64,000 nt of DNA, from contig OX578283.1 of assembly GCA_951217055.1 (NCBI GenBank), positions 62,563,832 through 62,627,831 on the forward strand, in the 5' to 3' direction. Origin of the DNA: Gerris lacustris. Lineage: Eukaryota > Arthropoda > Insecta > Hemiptera > Gerridae. Shown in pieces: positions 44,841 to 56,691 of the stretch. The notes below the pieces were generated by a model. That model saw nothing but the letters and a program-made list of their open reading frames with translations. It had not been told where the DNA came from and did no database searches. The position numbers and the translations under genes were made by a program. How positions within the stretch are numbered: position 1 is the stretch's first letter; each line of letters begins with the position of its first letter.

Positions 44841-46327
44841 ATATAAAATTGGCACACGTACTGAAGTGGATGACCAACAGCAGTTTTGAAAAATACATTC
44901 TTGTAGCTCTACTCTTTCAAACAACCAGGGATTGTTATAAATCATAGAAGTGTAATTTTTGACTGCTTTATAATGGCCGAGAGTTGAAAGCATAGTTTCA
45001 AAAGTACGTGCGGTGGAAGGATTTATATGTAGAAGATAAGGTAGCCATATATTCTAACAACACAATGGCCCTATAGCATGGCTGGACAGATTGAAACGAG
45101 GGATTGGGGCCCTACATATGGTCACACGGGGCCCTATATAGGGTCATACGCTGCCGGTGCCACATGTACTCAACATTTACTTAAGAGCAACATACTTGGT
45201 TTTCTCTTACTCACGGCCAACCAAAACTATATAAAATATAATCATATAGAGGCCAATGATAAAAGTAAAAGCTTCTAATATTTTAATTAAAAATATGACA
45301 TATCACTTATAAATTATACTAAATGGTTGCTCACATTTTAAAAAAAGGTTGTGGTTTTTACAATTAATTGTGATATTTGATTGCTTTTTTATGAGATTTT
45401 ATCATGATATTTAGTAAATATTTTTAAATAATACTTCTTGCATACGAGTCCGCAAGACAGTGAGACATTTCATGTTTTCGCTCTGCGTAAACTACCGACA
45501 TAAAATGAAATAAAATCGGTAATTCATTCAAGTGATTGATAAATGTAGATGGAAGATAATTTTTATTCTTATCTCCACTCCCGCACTTCCGCGGCTTGAT
45601 TACAAACGACTGAATTCAAAGGCGCCGGCCCGCCTTTTACGAATTATTAATATGCCTTCATACTTTTTATTTCTTTAGGCCAAGAGGGCCGAGAGTTGAT
45701 GACAACCTCCTGTACTTTCCTAAATCCCTGTCACACGTATAAATCTTTTTGACTTTCTTCGGCCCTATGACGTGCGGTGGAGGGAGGCCCAACAGCTGGA
45801 GACAGACTGTGCACACCTCCTATACCTTTTTTAACTGCTTGATACACCGGGTAACGTTTTTTAGTAACAATTTTCGAGTTATGTAGCACAGTCTAAACAT
45901 GAAAATGTCAAAAACTAATTCTAAATATTTTAAACAATGGCTTAAGATATATCGAAGAAATAGTCAAATTATGTTAGCTCGATTTACAACTGCAATGACA
46001 AGAAAGCTCTATAAACTGCAACAACAGCTGTAAAGTGCGATTTAAAACAGCGGTACTCCTTTATTTGGTTAACCACTCTATATTTGTTTACATTTATATT
46101 GAATTAATTTATTTAAATAACTATTAAGACAAATGGATATTTAGTCCAAAGAACATTGGTCCAAAGGAAAATGTCACCTTAGTAAGTAAATGTGATTTTA
46201 TTTTAGCCTAATCAACAAAATTGATGTATTTGGTGTAGGTAACCCATGGACAGCTAGAAAGCTGCGAACTTACTCATAGTGGATAGTAATAAAATTCAAA
46301 ATTAACCATTATACTAAAGAGAAACGC
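44841..46327. other. No gene seen; a GC-richer patch
   Basis: 45590-45830 is GC-richer. gccgagagttga and cgtgcggtgga occur both at about 44980-45015 and 45688-45780, so this is probably a repeat. A segment at 45440-45480 (tacgagtccgcaagacagtg) matches, in inverse, 63335-63365. Confidence 0.5.
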
Positions 46328-46550
46328 AATAGGTCTTCCGGTGGTAACCGCGTCTCAAAGGGCGTACTTCCCGACATTTCGCTCCTAATGCAAGAAGAAT
46401 CAGAGGTGTTCATGGTGTCCTTAGTTTAAGACAGGTATGAAGTAAACTTAAACTAAGGACAACACGAACACACCTTAAGATGCTTCTAGCCGTAGAAGTG
46501 AAACGTCGGGACGTACGCCCTTTGAGACGGGGTCACCACCGGAACCTATT
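46328..46550. mobile_element. MITE with ~50-bp TIRs
   Basis: Left aataggtcttccggtggtaa then ccgcgtctcaaagggcgtac. Right, inverted: aataggttccggtggtgacc and cgtctcaaagggcgtac. Inside, gacatttcgctcc pairs with gtgaaacgtcggg. Resembles the element at 15094-15366. Confidence 0.72.
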
Positions 46551-46867
46551 TAGACCTAGATCTTCATTATAATTGTGACCGCGGGAGCCTACTTTAAAAA
46601 CACAATAGCTAATTAGTATAGTAACGTGGATCCTATAAGGGTAGAAGGAAGAAGAAGAAAAAAACTAAACTACTTCGGCAACGTTTCGGCTTAACCAGCT
46701 ATTTTATAATTAGTCAAGTTTTTAGGTTTTACTCACTGTGATATTGTTAGTTGTTACTGTTACATGTTAGTTTTATGTTATGTTTTAACCCTGTGATACT
46801 GGGATTGTAATGTATACCTACGCAACTACAGTTATTAAGATCACTCTATTCTTATTATGGTAAACCT

Positions 46868-47619
46868 ACACTGTTATATAAAATTGAAAGAAGAATTATA
46901 CTAGCGTGGCACTGCTACAACAAATATAGACATCTATTCAGATCCAATGTAGATATGAAACTAAAACGTAAACTGTGGAGCACATGTGTCTTCCCAATAA
47001 TGATATACAGTTGCGAAGCATGGGTCCTCTCTAAGAAAAATATACAAAAAATCAGAGTGGCACAACGCAGCATGGAGAAGAGTATGCTAAAAATATATAG
47101 AAAGGATAGAAAATCAAATGATTGGATAAGGGAACAAACAGGATAAAAAGACATAGCTGCAAGTGTTATAGAAAGAAAATGGAACTGGGCCGGCCACATT
47201 GCCAGAACTCAAGATGAGAGATGGACTAAACACATGATTCAATGGTACCCGTATGATTTAAAAAGAGAAAGAGGAAGACCACAAAAGACATGGGACAATG
47301 AAATGAAACTGTGCTGTAGAGAAGAAACATGGACAAGAGTAGCAAGGCAACGGGTTGAGTGGAGGAGAATGAAGGATGTTTATTGTTTATATCAAAGAAT
47401 GGCTCGATTAAGAGAATTCATCTTCATCTAAATTCAAATTAAAATAAATAAAAATAAAAATAAATTCAACAGTAACTAAACTTTAACTTCAACCCCTTTG
47501 GGGCGCCTCGGCATATGCCGAATTGCCATAGTAAACATCACTATTAAGAAAATAACAATCAAAAGAGAAACCTGGCAATAAAAGGCTCTCATTCATTAAT
47601 TTCATTCATACACTGTTAT
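46868..47619 (+). mobile_element. 5'-truncated LINE insertion with 10-bp TSD
   Basis: Insert 46878-47609 lies between two copies of acactgttat (46868-46877, 47610-47619). The paralogous unit has one copy and no insert (48713-48722). The coding part is the carboxyl end of a non-LTR retrotransposon protein, annotated separately. The 3' end has A/T-rich runs (aaataaaaataaaaat) and a short 3' UTR ending cattaatttcattcat. Confidence 0.85.
46955..47431 (+). pseudogene. C-terminal part of a LINE reverse transcriptase protein
   Basis: Reads LWSTCVFPIMIYSCEAWVLS, RVAQRSMEKSMLKIYRKDRK, a TAA stop near 47144, then in the same frame KWNWAGHIARTQDERW, RGRPQKTWDNEMK and TWTRVARQRVEWRRMKD. Known: the pattern (Y.(S/C)E.W..., RAMERSMLG..RRDR, W.WAGH(I/V)AR, RGRP..RW.D) closes the 'endonuclease-reverse transcriptase' proteins of many arthropod LINEs. 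The catalytic RT core is absent. The clade is not resolved. Confidence 0.85.
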
Positions 47620-48544
47620 GTATGTTTATTAACTTCCTACCTCTTCTCATTGGGGAAATAAATAGTTATGCTGTTTTCAACACTTAGTTTTGCTATAGTA
47701 CAGTAATTAGTAATTATATTCTTTACCTATTTTAGGTTTTTTGACATGGTGAACTACCAGTCCCCCAAACTTCCTTTATATTGTCACATTTTAAACCTTA
47801 TAGCTTGAGGGCTAATTCAGACGAAAGAGTTAACTAATATGTATCTACATTGAATTAAGCTGTATAGTTTACTGTTGTCATGCTATGATTTAATCATTAT
47901 GTTTAGGCTCGAAAATGGCTGGTTAAGCCGAAACGTTGCCGATATGAAGTAGTTCAGTTTTATTCTTCTTCTTCCTTCTACCCTTATAGGATCCACGTTT
48001 ACTATACTAAATAATTATTCAGAGTACAGCTAGCATCACCACTGTATAATTTAATGTTTTTAATCTTTTTCACCTATTATTGTCAAATTTATTTCATTCC
48101 CCCCCTTCAAAAGTTAAAGAGCGAAGACAGTTAAAATATCAGGTATTGACAGAACAGAACTAACATGAGGAAAATGCTGGAAGCATTAAACATTGCTATT
48201 AATCTAGAGGAAACAGTTAATTTAAAAACTGACTCTCGATCGTTAAACAAATATTACAGTGGAGTGTACTATTCAAAATCAAAACTCCCGCCACGCAATC
48301 CGATATAGTTACAACAGGCACCATACATTAGTATTAATTACAAAATTTTTTTAGATACATTATTAATCAATTATTACCAGATTAGAAATTTTAGGTTAAA
48401 GCTCCGTTACCATTGGTTTTTGTTTTTAATTTATTGTAATTTTAACTAATGCATGTTATCACTGATTAGACAGTGAAAGTTATCGAAGTGAAGGTTATGG
48501 AACCATTGATAAGGAGACTCGATCTTATTATATCACACATAGTT

Positions 48545-49130
48545 TTTGTTATTATTATAGTTTATAGTTGTTACTCACTGTGATATTGTTAGGTGATATT
48601 GTTAAATGTTTAGTTTCTGTTAGTTTTAACCCTGTGATACTGGGATTGTTATTTATACCTACCGACGCAACTACAGTGATTTAGATCATTCCATGCTTAT
48701 TATGGTAATCCTACACTGTTATGTTTGTTGATTAACGTTTTACCTCGTCTCATTGGCGATAATAGTTTTATGTTATTTTTGACACTGAGTTTCTCGAGTA
48801 CAGTAAATAGTAATTATATTCTTTACCAATTAGGTTTGTTTTGACGAGGTGAACTACTAGTTCCCCATACTACATGTACAATCTCAAAGTTTTAACTCTA
48901 TAGCTTGAGGGTTAATTCAGATGACAGAGGCGATTAAGATGTACCTTTATATGTAACAACTTTGAAATAACGCTGTATAGTTTCTGATGTCATGTTATTA
49001 TTAAATTATTATGTTTAGGCTCGAAAATGGCTGGTTAAGCCGAAACGCTGCCGATATGAAGTAGTTTAGTCTTCTTCTTCTTCCTCCTTCTACCCTTATA
49101 GGATCCACGTTTACTATACTAAACTAGCCT
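48545..49130. repeat. TIR repeat unit 2 (empty site for the LINE)
   Basis: Direct repeat of unit 1 without the LINE: actcactgtgatattgttag at 48572, ctgtgatactgggattg, one acactgttat, then ggctggttaagccgaaacg and the tcttcttcttcc...cttataggatccacgttta end. The sequence just after each unit is also similar (tacarctagcatcac), so the duplication is longer than the element. Confidence 0.7.
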
Positions 49131-49684
49131 TTAGGCCCGTAGTAACGGGCAGAATGCTGTCTTATCAATAAAAAATCATTTCAAGGTAAGTCGTTGCCAT
49201 CGTCGGGACACTTCTCAATTATAAATAAATAAATGGTTAAATAGTTATTCAGGGTACAACTAGCATCACTACAATAGCTAATGTTATCGGAAACTTTCGG
49301 TAATAATACGTTTACATTTAATTCAAAAGAAATATTTAACATTATCAGTCTCACCTATTAGTAGGATTAAAAGATAAATCATTTACAGATGCCAAATTGT
49401 AGATAACTGTTTATCTATAACCCATATGGTTTATAATTCATCTAATTAAGCATTATTCAAAGCACATAAATTCCAAGTGAATACATTGCCAATAAATGTT
49501 ATCTAAACCACAAGGATACATTTTCCAAACCGTTACACCCGAATAATGTGACTTTATATCCCCTCGAGCCAAAATATTCAAATCATCTTATATAAGATAC
49601 TGAATTATAAGTGATTAAAAGTACAAAATAAAGGTTCAGAAAACAAATCAGACTAACATAATTAGGTACTTCTTAAGTTTGTTA

Positions 49685-50000
49685 CTCCCCAGTGTTTTTT
49701 TAGAATATAAATATCTGACTAAATACCTATTAAGACAAAGGGGAGTTTAGTCTAAACTTTGGGACAAAGGAATATAACACTTTTGTATTTATAAGGGGAG
49801 TAACAAGTAACAGTCCAAAGAAGAACATTCCGTACACCTTCTTTAGATTGTTACTCCCCCTGTTTTTTTTTTGTTTTTTTTTTAAAGGGGAGTAACAGTC
49901 TAAAGAAGAACATTCCATACACCTTCTTTAGATTGTTACTCCCCCTGTTTTTTTTTTTTTTTTTTTTTTAAAGGAGAGTAACAGTCTAAAGGAGTAACTA
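49685..50000. repeat. Repeat with ttactccccc ends, internally tandem
   Basis: agtctaaagaagaacattcc and ccttctttagattgttactc occur twice (about 49817-49866 and 49893-49942), around T runs. Also gacaaaggggagtttagtc at 49734. Related to 2380-2830. Confidence 0.7.
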
Positions 50001-50254
50001 TAATTAAACATATTCTTTTTAGAAACTGTGTGAACTTTTATATGAAGTACTACTTTCACTCATACTTATTTGAATGAGCTTTTTATTGGATAGTTGAGAT
50101 GCTACACTCCCCCCCCTCCTTTCTAGTAGCTTTTGATGTATTTGAATGAAATACATCAACAACACCATTTATCATTCAATTCAGAATTTCTTCATTTAAG
50201 AATAAAAGAAGACACCTCTCCACTTATAATAAATTTAATAATATACTGCTGACT

Positions 50255-50625
50255 AGTTTACGTAGGGTTGGGATATCGAAAGAAAATATCGATATTTTCG
50301 ATATATCGACATCGAGTGGTTCAACATCGATATTAGTGAAAATATTGAAAGACAATATCGATATTTCCAACATATCGAGAACCTCGATATATCGGAGTTT
50401 TTTGTACTGATGAGCAAAAAAAAATAGGTACCCGGCAATTTTTCCCCTGCTGAGCAATAGAAAAGAGAAAAAAAGGTCATCGACTTCCGATTTTCGATTT
50501 TTTAAAAAAATATCTATGTTGCCGATAAATCGAAAGATCAATATCGATATAAAATATCGATATGTTTGGCCCGATATATCGATATTTTTGATATATCGGA
50601 ATCGAAGTCCCAACCCTAGTTTACG
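50255..50625. mobile_element. hAT-like MITE rich in TATCGATA/CGATAT motifs
   Basis: 355-bp element (50263-50617). It starts tagggttggga and ends tcccaaccct, flanked by agtttacg on both sides (50255-50262, 50618-50625). The last base of the right TIR may be shared with the TSD. The interior carries many copies of tatcgata, cgatatttt and gatatatcg in both orientations. No coding sequence. Ac-type hAT elements also have TAGGG ends and 8-bp TSDs. Confidence 0.85.
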
Positions 50626-50811
50626 CATACTTCTTCACAGTAAAAGTTATTTTGACAAATATTAGGTACCACTCAAGCAAATTCTATTTACTAATCTAGT
50701 TTTTTTTTTTTCAAAATCTTCAGCTAACTAGAAATTATTGAAATAAAACGTATAAATCATGTTTATCAATTAAAATATTCATTCAGAATAGAGAATGTAA
50801 TTTTCCCCGAT

Positions 50812-51398
50812 TAAGCTTACCGAAGGTACCGGAAGCTCTGTGATCGTTCCGAAGAACGAAACATTTTTAGGTGTCTAATTTCAAAAATTCCAAGGCAGAA
50901 ATCAGTTTCAGTCAACATTTTTGGTTCCGTGTTTGTCTGTTGGTCTGTCTGTCTGTCGCTCAATTTTTACGAAACAAGCTACCTTAAAAATTATTCATTT
51001 GATTTTATTGAAATTTGTATGGTAGGTCATAATTTGCCCATTGTTGGTCCCATACAAGTTTCAACCTTCTGCGCCTATTTGTTTCTCTTCCACATGCGCA
51101 CAATCATACATTTATATACACCTATATCATTAAAAGCAATTATCTAATTCTTTATGAAATTTGGATGGTTGGTCGAAAGTAGCCTGCTAATGACCCTAGA
51201 TTCATTTCAATCGTCTGTGCTCTTTAAATGATGCTAAATTGATACTTTAATCAATGAGAAAAATAAAAAAATAGTTGACAATTTTAGAAAACGGTGGCAA
51301 AATTATATAAATAAGACAATAATAGGTTTTAGCTGTATCATATCATTAATTATACAAAATAGAACGCGAGGAAGCTATTTATGCTACTAATTGGCAGA
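50812..51398 (+). repeat. Family A dispersed repeat, copy 6
   Basis: Plus copy from 'aagcttaccgaaggtaccgg' to 'actaattggcagagaat'. It is followed directly by the A/T-rich tail of a minus-strand SINE, which seems to have inserted at or next to its end. Confidence 0.86.
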
Positions 51399-51399
51399 G

Positions 51400-51715
51400 A
51401 ATTTATTTATTTATTTTTATATTAAACAAAACCGGGTTGGAAGAGCAAACTCATTACATTAATGTGAAGTATTTGGTCGGTAAACCGAGAGTGCCAATCA
51501 TGGTTTTCCAGGCCTAAACTTGGTATCTCATTCTAGTAGCTTCCCATTGGTTTAAACAATGCTGGGTGAACATAAATCGGGGGGCCAGTCCTGGAATAGA
51601 ACCCAGAGCTTTTAAATTAGTGGACAAGTGGACACCCATCCAACAACTGACCACGCCTATCCTGCTGAACCTGATTGATTAAGAGCTAACTGCTCTCCCC
51701 TATGGCCCAGGCCCT
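51400..51715 (-). mobile_element. tRNA-derived SINE
   Basis: On the minus strand the head (about 51665-51575) has tggtcagttgttgg (A-box-like) and ctgggttctattccagg (B-box within a pairing T-arm). A unique body follows (taaacttggtatctc region), and the tail is (aaat)n at 51400-51420, against the end of family A copy 6. Non-coding. Confidence 0.7.
51550..51633. repeat. 84-bp segment, source copy within a SINE
   Basis: Part of the SINE head. It recurs at 52028-52111 with two visible differences. Confidence 0.85.
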
Positions 51716-52027
51716 CCAAGATTAGTGATTACAGTAATGTGACATAAACGAAGGGATCTATGATTCGACCTCCAACCTCCGTGCAGATATTGTACAGAAT
51801 TCTAAGACTCCTAAACTGATTTTGTACAGAGACTAGATCTTTTGTGCATCTTTCTACTGTTAAGGAGAAGGTATCGACCACTTTACATATTTTCTATTAG
51901 TCCAGGAGGTAGCGTGCAAAAAATTGTCTGACTAACATCAAGCTAGAATTTTGTGTATAAGTAAATGTCTTGGTGCCTTTTAAGATTATATGTTCGTCTA
52001 TCTATATATATATATCTACGGCTATTA

Positions 52028-52111
52028 GTTTAAACAATGCTGGGTGAACATAAAGCGGGGGGCCGGTCCTGGAATAGAACCCAGAGCTTTTAAATTAGTG
52101 GACAAGTGGAC
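52028..52111. repeat. 84-bp inserted copy flanked by 25-bp repeats
   Basis: Copy of 51550-51633, in the same orientation. The sequence ctatctatatatata + tctacggcta lies on both sides (about 51997-52024 and 52111-52135). The right flank runs into the TIR of the 52131 element. Confidence 0.8.
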
Positions 52112-52130
52112 TATCTATATATATATCTAC

Positions 52131-52513
52131 GGCTAAGTTCGTCTGCGGGACATAGCTTCGCAATAGCCATTTGAAAAAAACAAACCGGTGGAGAGCGGCC
52201 ATGTCCCGCACTTTTTGGTGGACAATGTGATTTTCATGATCCTGTGTACGTACTTAGTTAGTAGACCAATAATAAAGTTGATGGTAGTTTGTCCCTTGAC
52301 AGGAGAACCCTTTGATTTCGTGTAATATTTGACTAACTGACCAATAAAGTGACAAATTACCATCAACTTGATAATTGGTCTACTAACTAAGTTCGTACTC
52401 AGGATCATGGAAATCACATTGTCCACCAAAAAGGGCGGGACATGGTCACTCTCCACCGGTTTGTTTTTTTCATATGCCTATTGCCAAGCTATGTCCTGCA
52501 GACGAACTTAGCC
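52131..52513. mobile_element. 383-bp inverted-repeat element (long TIR MITE)
   Basis: ggctaagttcgtctgcggga at the left is mirrored at the right end. The arms, about 185 bp each, pair almost throughout (gtggacaatgtgattttcat, ggtctactaactaagttcgta and so on) around a short centre near 52300-52340. The 107-codon ORF on the minus strand is a by-product. No clean TSD (left tctac, right aacca). Confidence 0.8.
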
Positions 52514-53454
52514 AACCATATATTCTTTAAAGGCACCAAAACATTTACTTATCCACAAAATTCTAGCTTGATGTTAGTCAGACACTGTTTTGTACGTTAT
52601 CTCCTGGACTATATTGGGATGATTGTGACGAAAAGGAAATAATTTCTATTACAATTTGACTAATGGTATATAACAAAAGCAAGTGGGTGTATATAAGAAT
52701 GTTTTATATTTTTGAATATCTGAAATAACAATCTTAAATCTTTTTTACAGAATAATTTTTTTAATAGATCTAAACAAATACTTAAACTTTTCTTGGGTAT
52801 CAATATTCTGTTTTCTTTATTTATCCTTAGTGAAAGAAAAATCTAAATTCAATTTTTCCTATTGTTATTTTCAATTCAAGAAACCCAATCTAGTTTACTT
52901 TATTTTTTTCTTATTTGTTATTTTTTCATTCAAAATTTATACGGCACTTCACTAAAGTACAACTAGTATATTATTCTTAAACTGCATTTCTTTTTATATT
53001 ATTGTAAACCACAATAGAATATAAATTATTCTTATACAGCCTTGAATTTATTAGATAATAGAAATACAAGTGAAATATTTCACCACAACAGAATCACTTA
53101 ATTTTATACAGAAAAAAAAGACATTGTGCCGATAAAAAAAAGCCCTTTCTTAAACATATTCATCTAAGAGAAGAGTAATTTGTTATCAGGCGAGAAAGTA
53201 TTCGATTGTGATAACAGAAAATTTATGGATAACTTTTTTTTTTGGAAGGGAGGGGGGAACAAAAAAAGAGACAAAAATTTCAATTTAAAGACCACCTCAT
53301 ATTGCAACCTACATAATCTTTATTAAGAGATAACATTAGAATTCAGACCTTCCGAACCCTCTGACCTTCATATCTCAGCCCTTCTGCACTATACAAACCA
53401 CTCAAATCTCTTAAACACTAAAAGAGTACTTTTAAAGATATGGGTATTAATAAA
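52514..53454. other. No gene seen
   Basis: AT-rich, without recognisable features. Confidence 0.55.
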
Positions 53455-54050
53455 AATAGACTGCCAATAGGTGTGGCACATAGCTTCCTCGCATCCTATC
53501 ACTATTTTATTGATTTTATGCATTTACAAGCCATTATTGTCTATTTTGTTTAATCGTTTCCCCCGTTTTTTTAATCTGTCAAAATTGTTTTGATTTTACA
53601 TTAATTAAAGTACCAATTTAGCAAAAGTTAAAGAGTGCAGACAGTTCAAATTAATCTGGGGCTATCTGCAGGTTACTTTTGATAAACTATAAAAGTTTCA
53701 AAGAAATCAGATAAGTACTTTTGAAGCTATAGGTGTAAATAAATGTATGTTTGTGCGCATGTGGAAGAGCAAAAAATTGGCGCAGAAGGTTAAAACTTAT
53801 ATGGAACCAACAATGGGCTAATTATGACCAACCATCAAAATTTCAACAAAATCAGGCGAGTAGTTTTTAAGATATGTTGGTTCCCAAAAATTGAGCGAGA
53901 GACCGACAAACAGACACGAAACCAAAATTGTTCTCTTATGTCTGAAACAGAATTCTGTCTTGGAATTTTTGAAAGCGGAGACCTGAAAATTTTTCGTTCG
54001 TCAGAATGATTACATAGATTCCATTATCTTCGGTAAGCTTGGAAGCAAAA
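53455..54050 (-). repeat. Family A dispersed repeat, copy 7
   Basis: Near full-length minus copy from 'ataggtgtggcacatagctt' to 'ggtaagcttggaagcaa'. Both termini carry a version of gaagctatgtg in inverted orientation, the only terminal symmetry seen in this family. Confidence 0.88.
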
Positions 54051-54313
54051 ATGTTTGTGTGCAAGCGAGAGTCGAATCAAAGAGCACAGTGTGTTGGAAT
54101 TAATATAGACCTTCTGAGCGCGTTGAGGAAATTTTTAGACAAAATTAAGTATCAAAATGTAATATATATGTATGTATGTATATATGTATGTGTAATGGTA
54201 TTCTCTGAGTGAAAATATCGATAATTACCTATAATATAACACTAAATGTACACTAGACTTGACATAAACTAAATTCAACACGAAATTTCCAACGTAAATA
54301 AAATTGTTTAAAA

Positions 54314-54995
54314 CTCCAGATCAGCGTTTCCCAACCCTATGGTCGCGACCCAAAATAGGGTCGTGACAAAATATTTTAAGGTCGTAAAGAATCTTTGAAA
54401 TTATACAGACATAAATTAAACAATAATTTTTTCCTTAAAAGGTAGGAAAAGTAAAAATACTTTAAAAAAAACATGATATACAAATGAGTTCAATGAAATT
54501 AAAATAGGCATATAAATTTAATTTAATAAAGTAAATATAGTAAAATTATATCGATAAATTTATTAGGAAAAGGTATAAACGAATACTTGAAAGGATGACT
54601 AAAATAAAACGATAATATAAGGGGTATTGCAACGAGGAGTAATAAAACTTTATGGAAGCTACAAGTTTTTTGGTTATAAGCCTACCAACATAAGTTCAGG
54701 AATTAAGCGCTTTATATAATACCTCACTGATATAATTCAAAACAAACAAATCAAGCCATGCCATTAACTGTATTAAGATGATCAGTGTACTCAGTTTCGT
54801 TTCTTAAAAAATAAATCAGCTACAGTCCCTTCTCCCTAATCCAGTAATGATTGTAATAGAATTCAGAATCATGTGACCATTTATATCCCTGCAATCCTAG
54901 GGTATGCAATATATTCAAGGTAGGGTCACGACAATGTTAAGGAGAAATTTATAGGGTCGCGGCATCAAAAAGGTTGGGAAACGCTGCTCCAGATT
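54314..54995. mobile_element. hAT MITE with perfect 8-bp TSD
   Basis: 666-bp element (54322-54987). It starts cagcgtttcccaacc and ends ggttgggaaacgctg (perfect 15-bp TIR), flanked by the direct repeat ctccagat (54314-54321, 54988-54995). Subterminal ggtcgcgac / gtcgcggc is also inverted. The interior is AT-rich with no coding sequence. CAG..(T)CCCAACC ends plus 8-bp TSD are diagnostic of hAT non-autonomous elements. Confidence 0.93.
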
Positions 54996-55714
54996 ATACA
55001 TTGATCATTCTATGGGCGGAGATGTTTAAATCAATTTGGACCTCTAAAGAAGTGAGCTAAGAGAAGAAAAACTTTTTTATATCTCTTGCAAGTGGATGAC
55101 TTGAATTAATTATATTCAATTTCCTAATGAGAACTATTTTACAATCTTTTAATCTAAAATAAAAAAGAATAATAATTTGTCAAGTACTATTTACTTTGAA
55201 AGCAAATCCTTCAATTAGGGCAAGAAAAAACGGACATAAAACCAATATTTAATAAAGAACCGACTTAAAATATAAAAATGGAATGGTATTTCATTACAGC
55301 GTCACTCTAGTTTTATCGGCAAGCTCATAAATAAAAAATATGTTAATAAAATTCAACTTGATTCAAGTGGTGAATATAAAAAAACCTTAATATTACATCC
55401 TTCACAACTATTTTAATACTTTTTTTTTTTATAAAAAATGTTAAGTTCTAAATTTGAATTACGAGTAACTTAAGTGCAATTCAATGAGAAGGTGATACAT
55501 AATTCAGAGGAATTAAAGTATACTAACAAATGTATAAGATTTTGCAGAAATAAATCGCACATGCACATTCATAATCTGCTGCGTTTACCTACTCGGTTTG
55601 TGGTACTGTTGGTAATTTCTGTGCATAATTTAAATTTAAGATTCATAGATTGCAAAATTATTTTAAGCCTTAAAATTAAGAAGATGTTATCAACGAGCTC
55701 AACTTTTTTACTTT

Positions 55715-56260
55715 CTCATATAAAGAGAAAAGAGATTTACACGTTTTGAGGTCCCATGAAACCAAATAAGTGGTTTATAAAATAACCTGTTTGTCGTCTG
55801 TGCAGACCCGTGGAGCCGAAACTAATGGAACGATTTTCATGAAATTTTGGCATACATATTCAGAAATATCATACCCCGAGGCGAAATCGAGAAATGAATT
55901 TTAGCTCCAAATTTAGGGGCGCTACCCCCCAAAAACTCTGAAAAAACGTGAAAAAAAAATTATTTCTTGAAAACAGTTTCGACAATTTTGATTAAAAAAT
56001 TCTAAAATGTAGTCCATTTAAATACGAATTTAACGCTATAAACCGTTTTCCCGGGAAAAATCTAGTTCCTGAGAAAATAGCTTAAAACGTTGACGGAGAG
56101 AGCCCGGGTTCGATTCCCCGCGCAGGGGAAGTTATTTTTATGATAAATATTCATGAAATGTTCGATAATAATTAAATGTACATACAAATCTAATAAATGG
56201 GATACACTGGGCTAAGTATTTATGAACTTTTATATGAGAAAGTTTGTCTGAGATGTTTCG
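55715..56260 (+). repeat. Family B repeat, near full-length, plus orientation
   Basis: Runs from tctcatataaagagaaa through tacacgttttgagg and gaggcgaaatcgagaaatg, to a tRNA-like end (56085-56125: gacggagagagcc, gggttcgattccccgcg), and closes near 'tgagaaagtttgtctgag'. It lies about 430 bp downstream (in gene sense) of the receptor exon. Confidence 0.78.
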
Positions 56261-56691
56261 GACCGATTGTTTTTTTGTTTTTTTTATTATGTGTAATAGA
56301 ACCAGTGTTGAAATTCCTTCATTTCAGAGAATTGGGCTTTGAAAAGTTTGTGTGTTTGTTTGTCCAGCGATAACAGACTTAAAAATTGATCGAGTTAAAC
56401 GCATTTGTGACAACTTTATAGGTTTTTGGATTAATCAAAATAAACTTCCAAACCTATTCGATGCTACATAATAGTTGTAATTTGGTTTTGGATTTGACTT
56501 ATCTCTCGCAAAACCATTGCTAGACTCCAATGCAATACAGCATCAAGCATTGGAAATCCACCGAAAAAGTCTTATATTATCCAAGCTAAAATCGACCAAT
56601 ATATTTTATGAATACAAATGACTGAGATGTTTATTTAAATTACTCTGATATTTAATGAAAGTCAAGATACATTTATTTAACAACTACTCAC
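56260..56691 (-). other. Receptor intron immediately 3' of the exon
   Basis: AT-rich intronic sequence on the gene strand. Nothing else recognised between the splice donor and the family B repeat. Confidence 0.5.

Larger units (their letters stand above)
46600..48010. repeat. TIR repeat unit 1, interrupted by a LINE
   Basis: Inverted ends: gtggatcctataagggtaga ... ggcaacgtttcggctta (46625-46695), and its inverse (about 47915-48000). The inner part (actcactgtgatattgttag at 46733, ccctgtgatactgggattgt at 46790) recurs in unit 2. A 732-bp LINE fragment interrupts it. Confidence 0.72.

Noticed and set aside
45078..45278. 66-codon ORF MAGQIETRDWGPTYG...
   Set aside because: No splice context or domain. 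Neighbouring motifs recur at 45690, which suggests a repeat.
47915..47950. Hammerhead-ribozyme-like ctggttaagccgaaacg in the TIR repeats (also 49023-49060)
   Set aside because: The invariant CUGAUGA core is missing and the stems cannot be arranged correctly.
52133..52456. 107-codon minus ORF
   Set aside because: Lies within the long inverted-repeat MITE. The other arm gives matching antisense peptides.
55474..55749. 91-codon ORF near the receptor exon, considered as another exon
   Set aside because: On the opposite strand to the receptor, and its end is family B repeat sequence.
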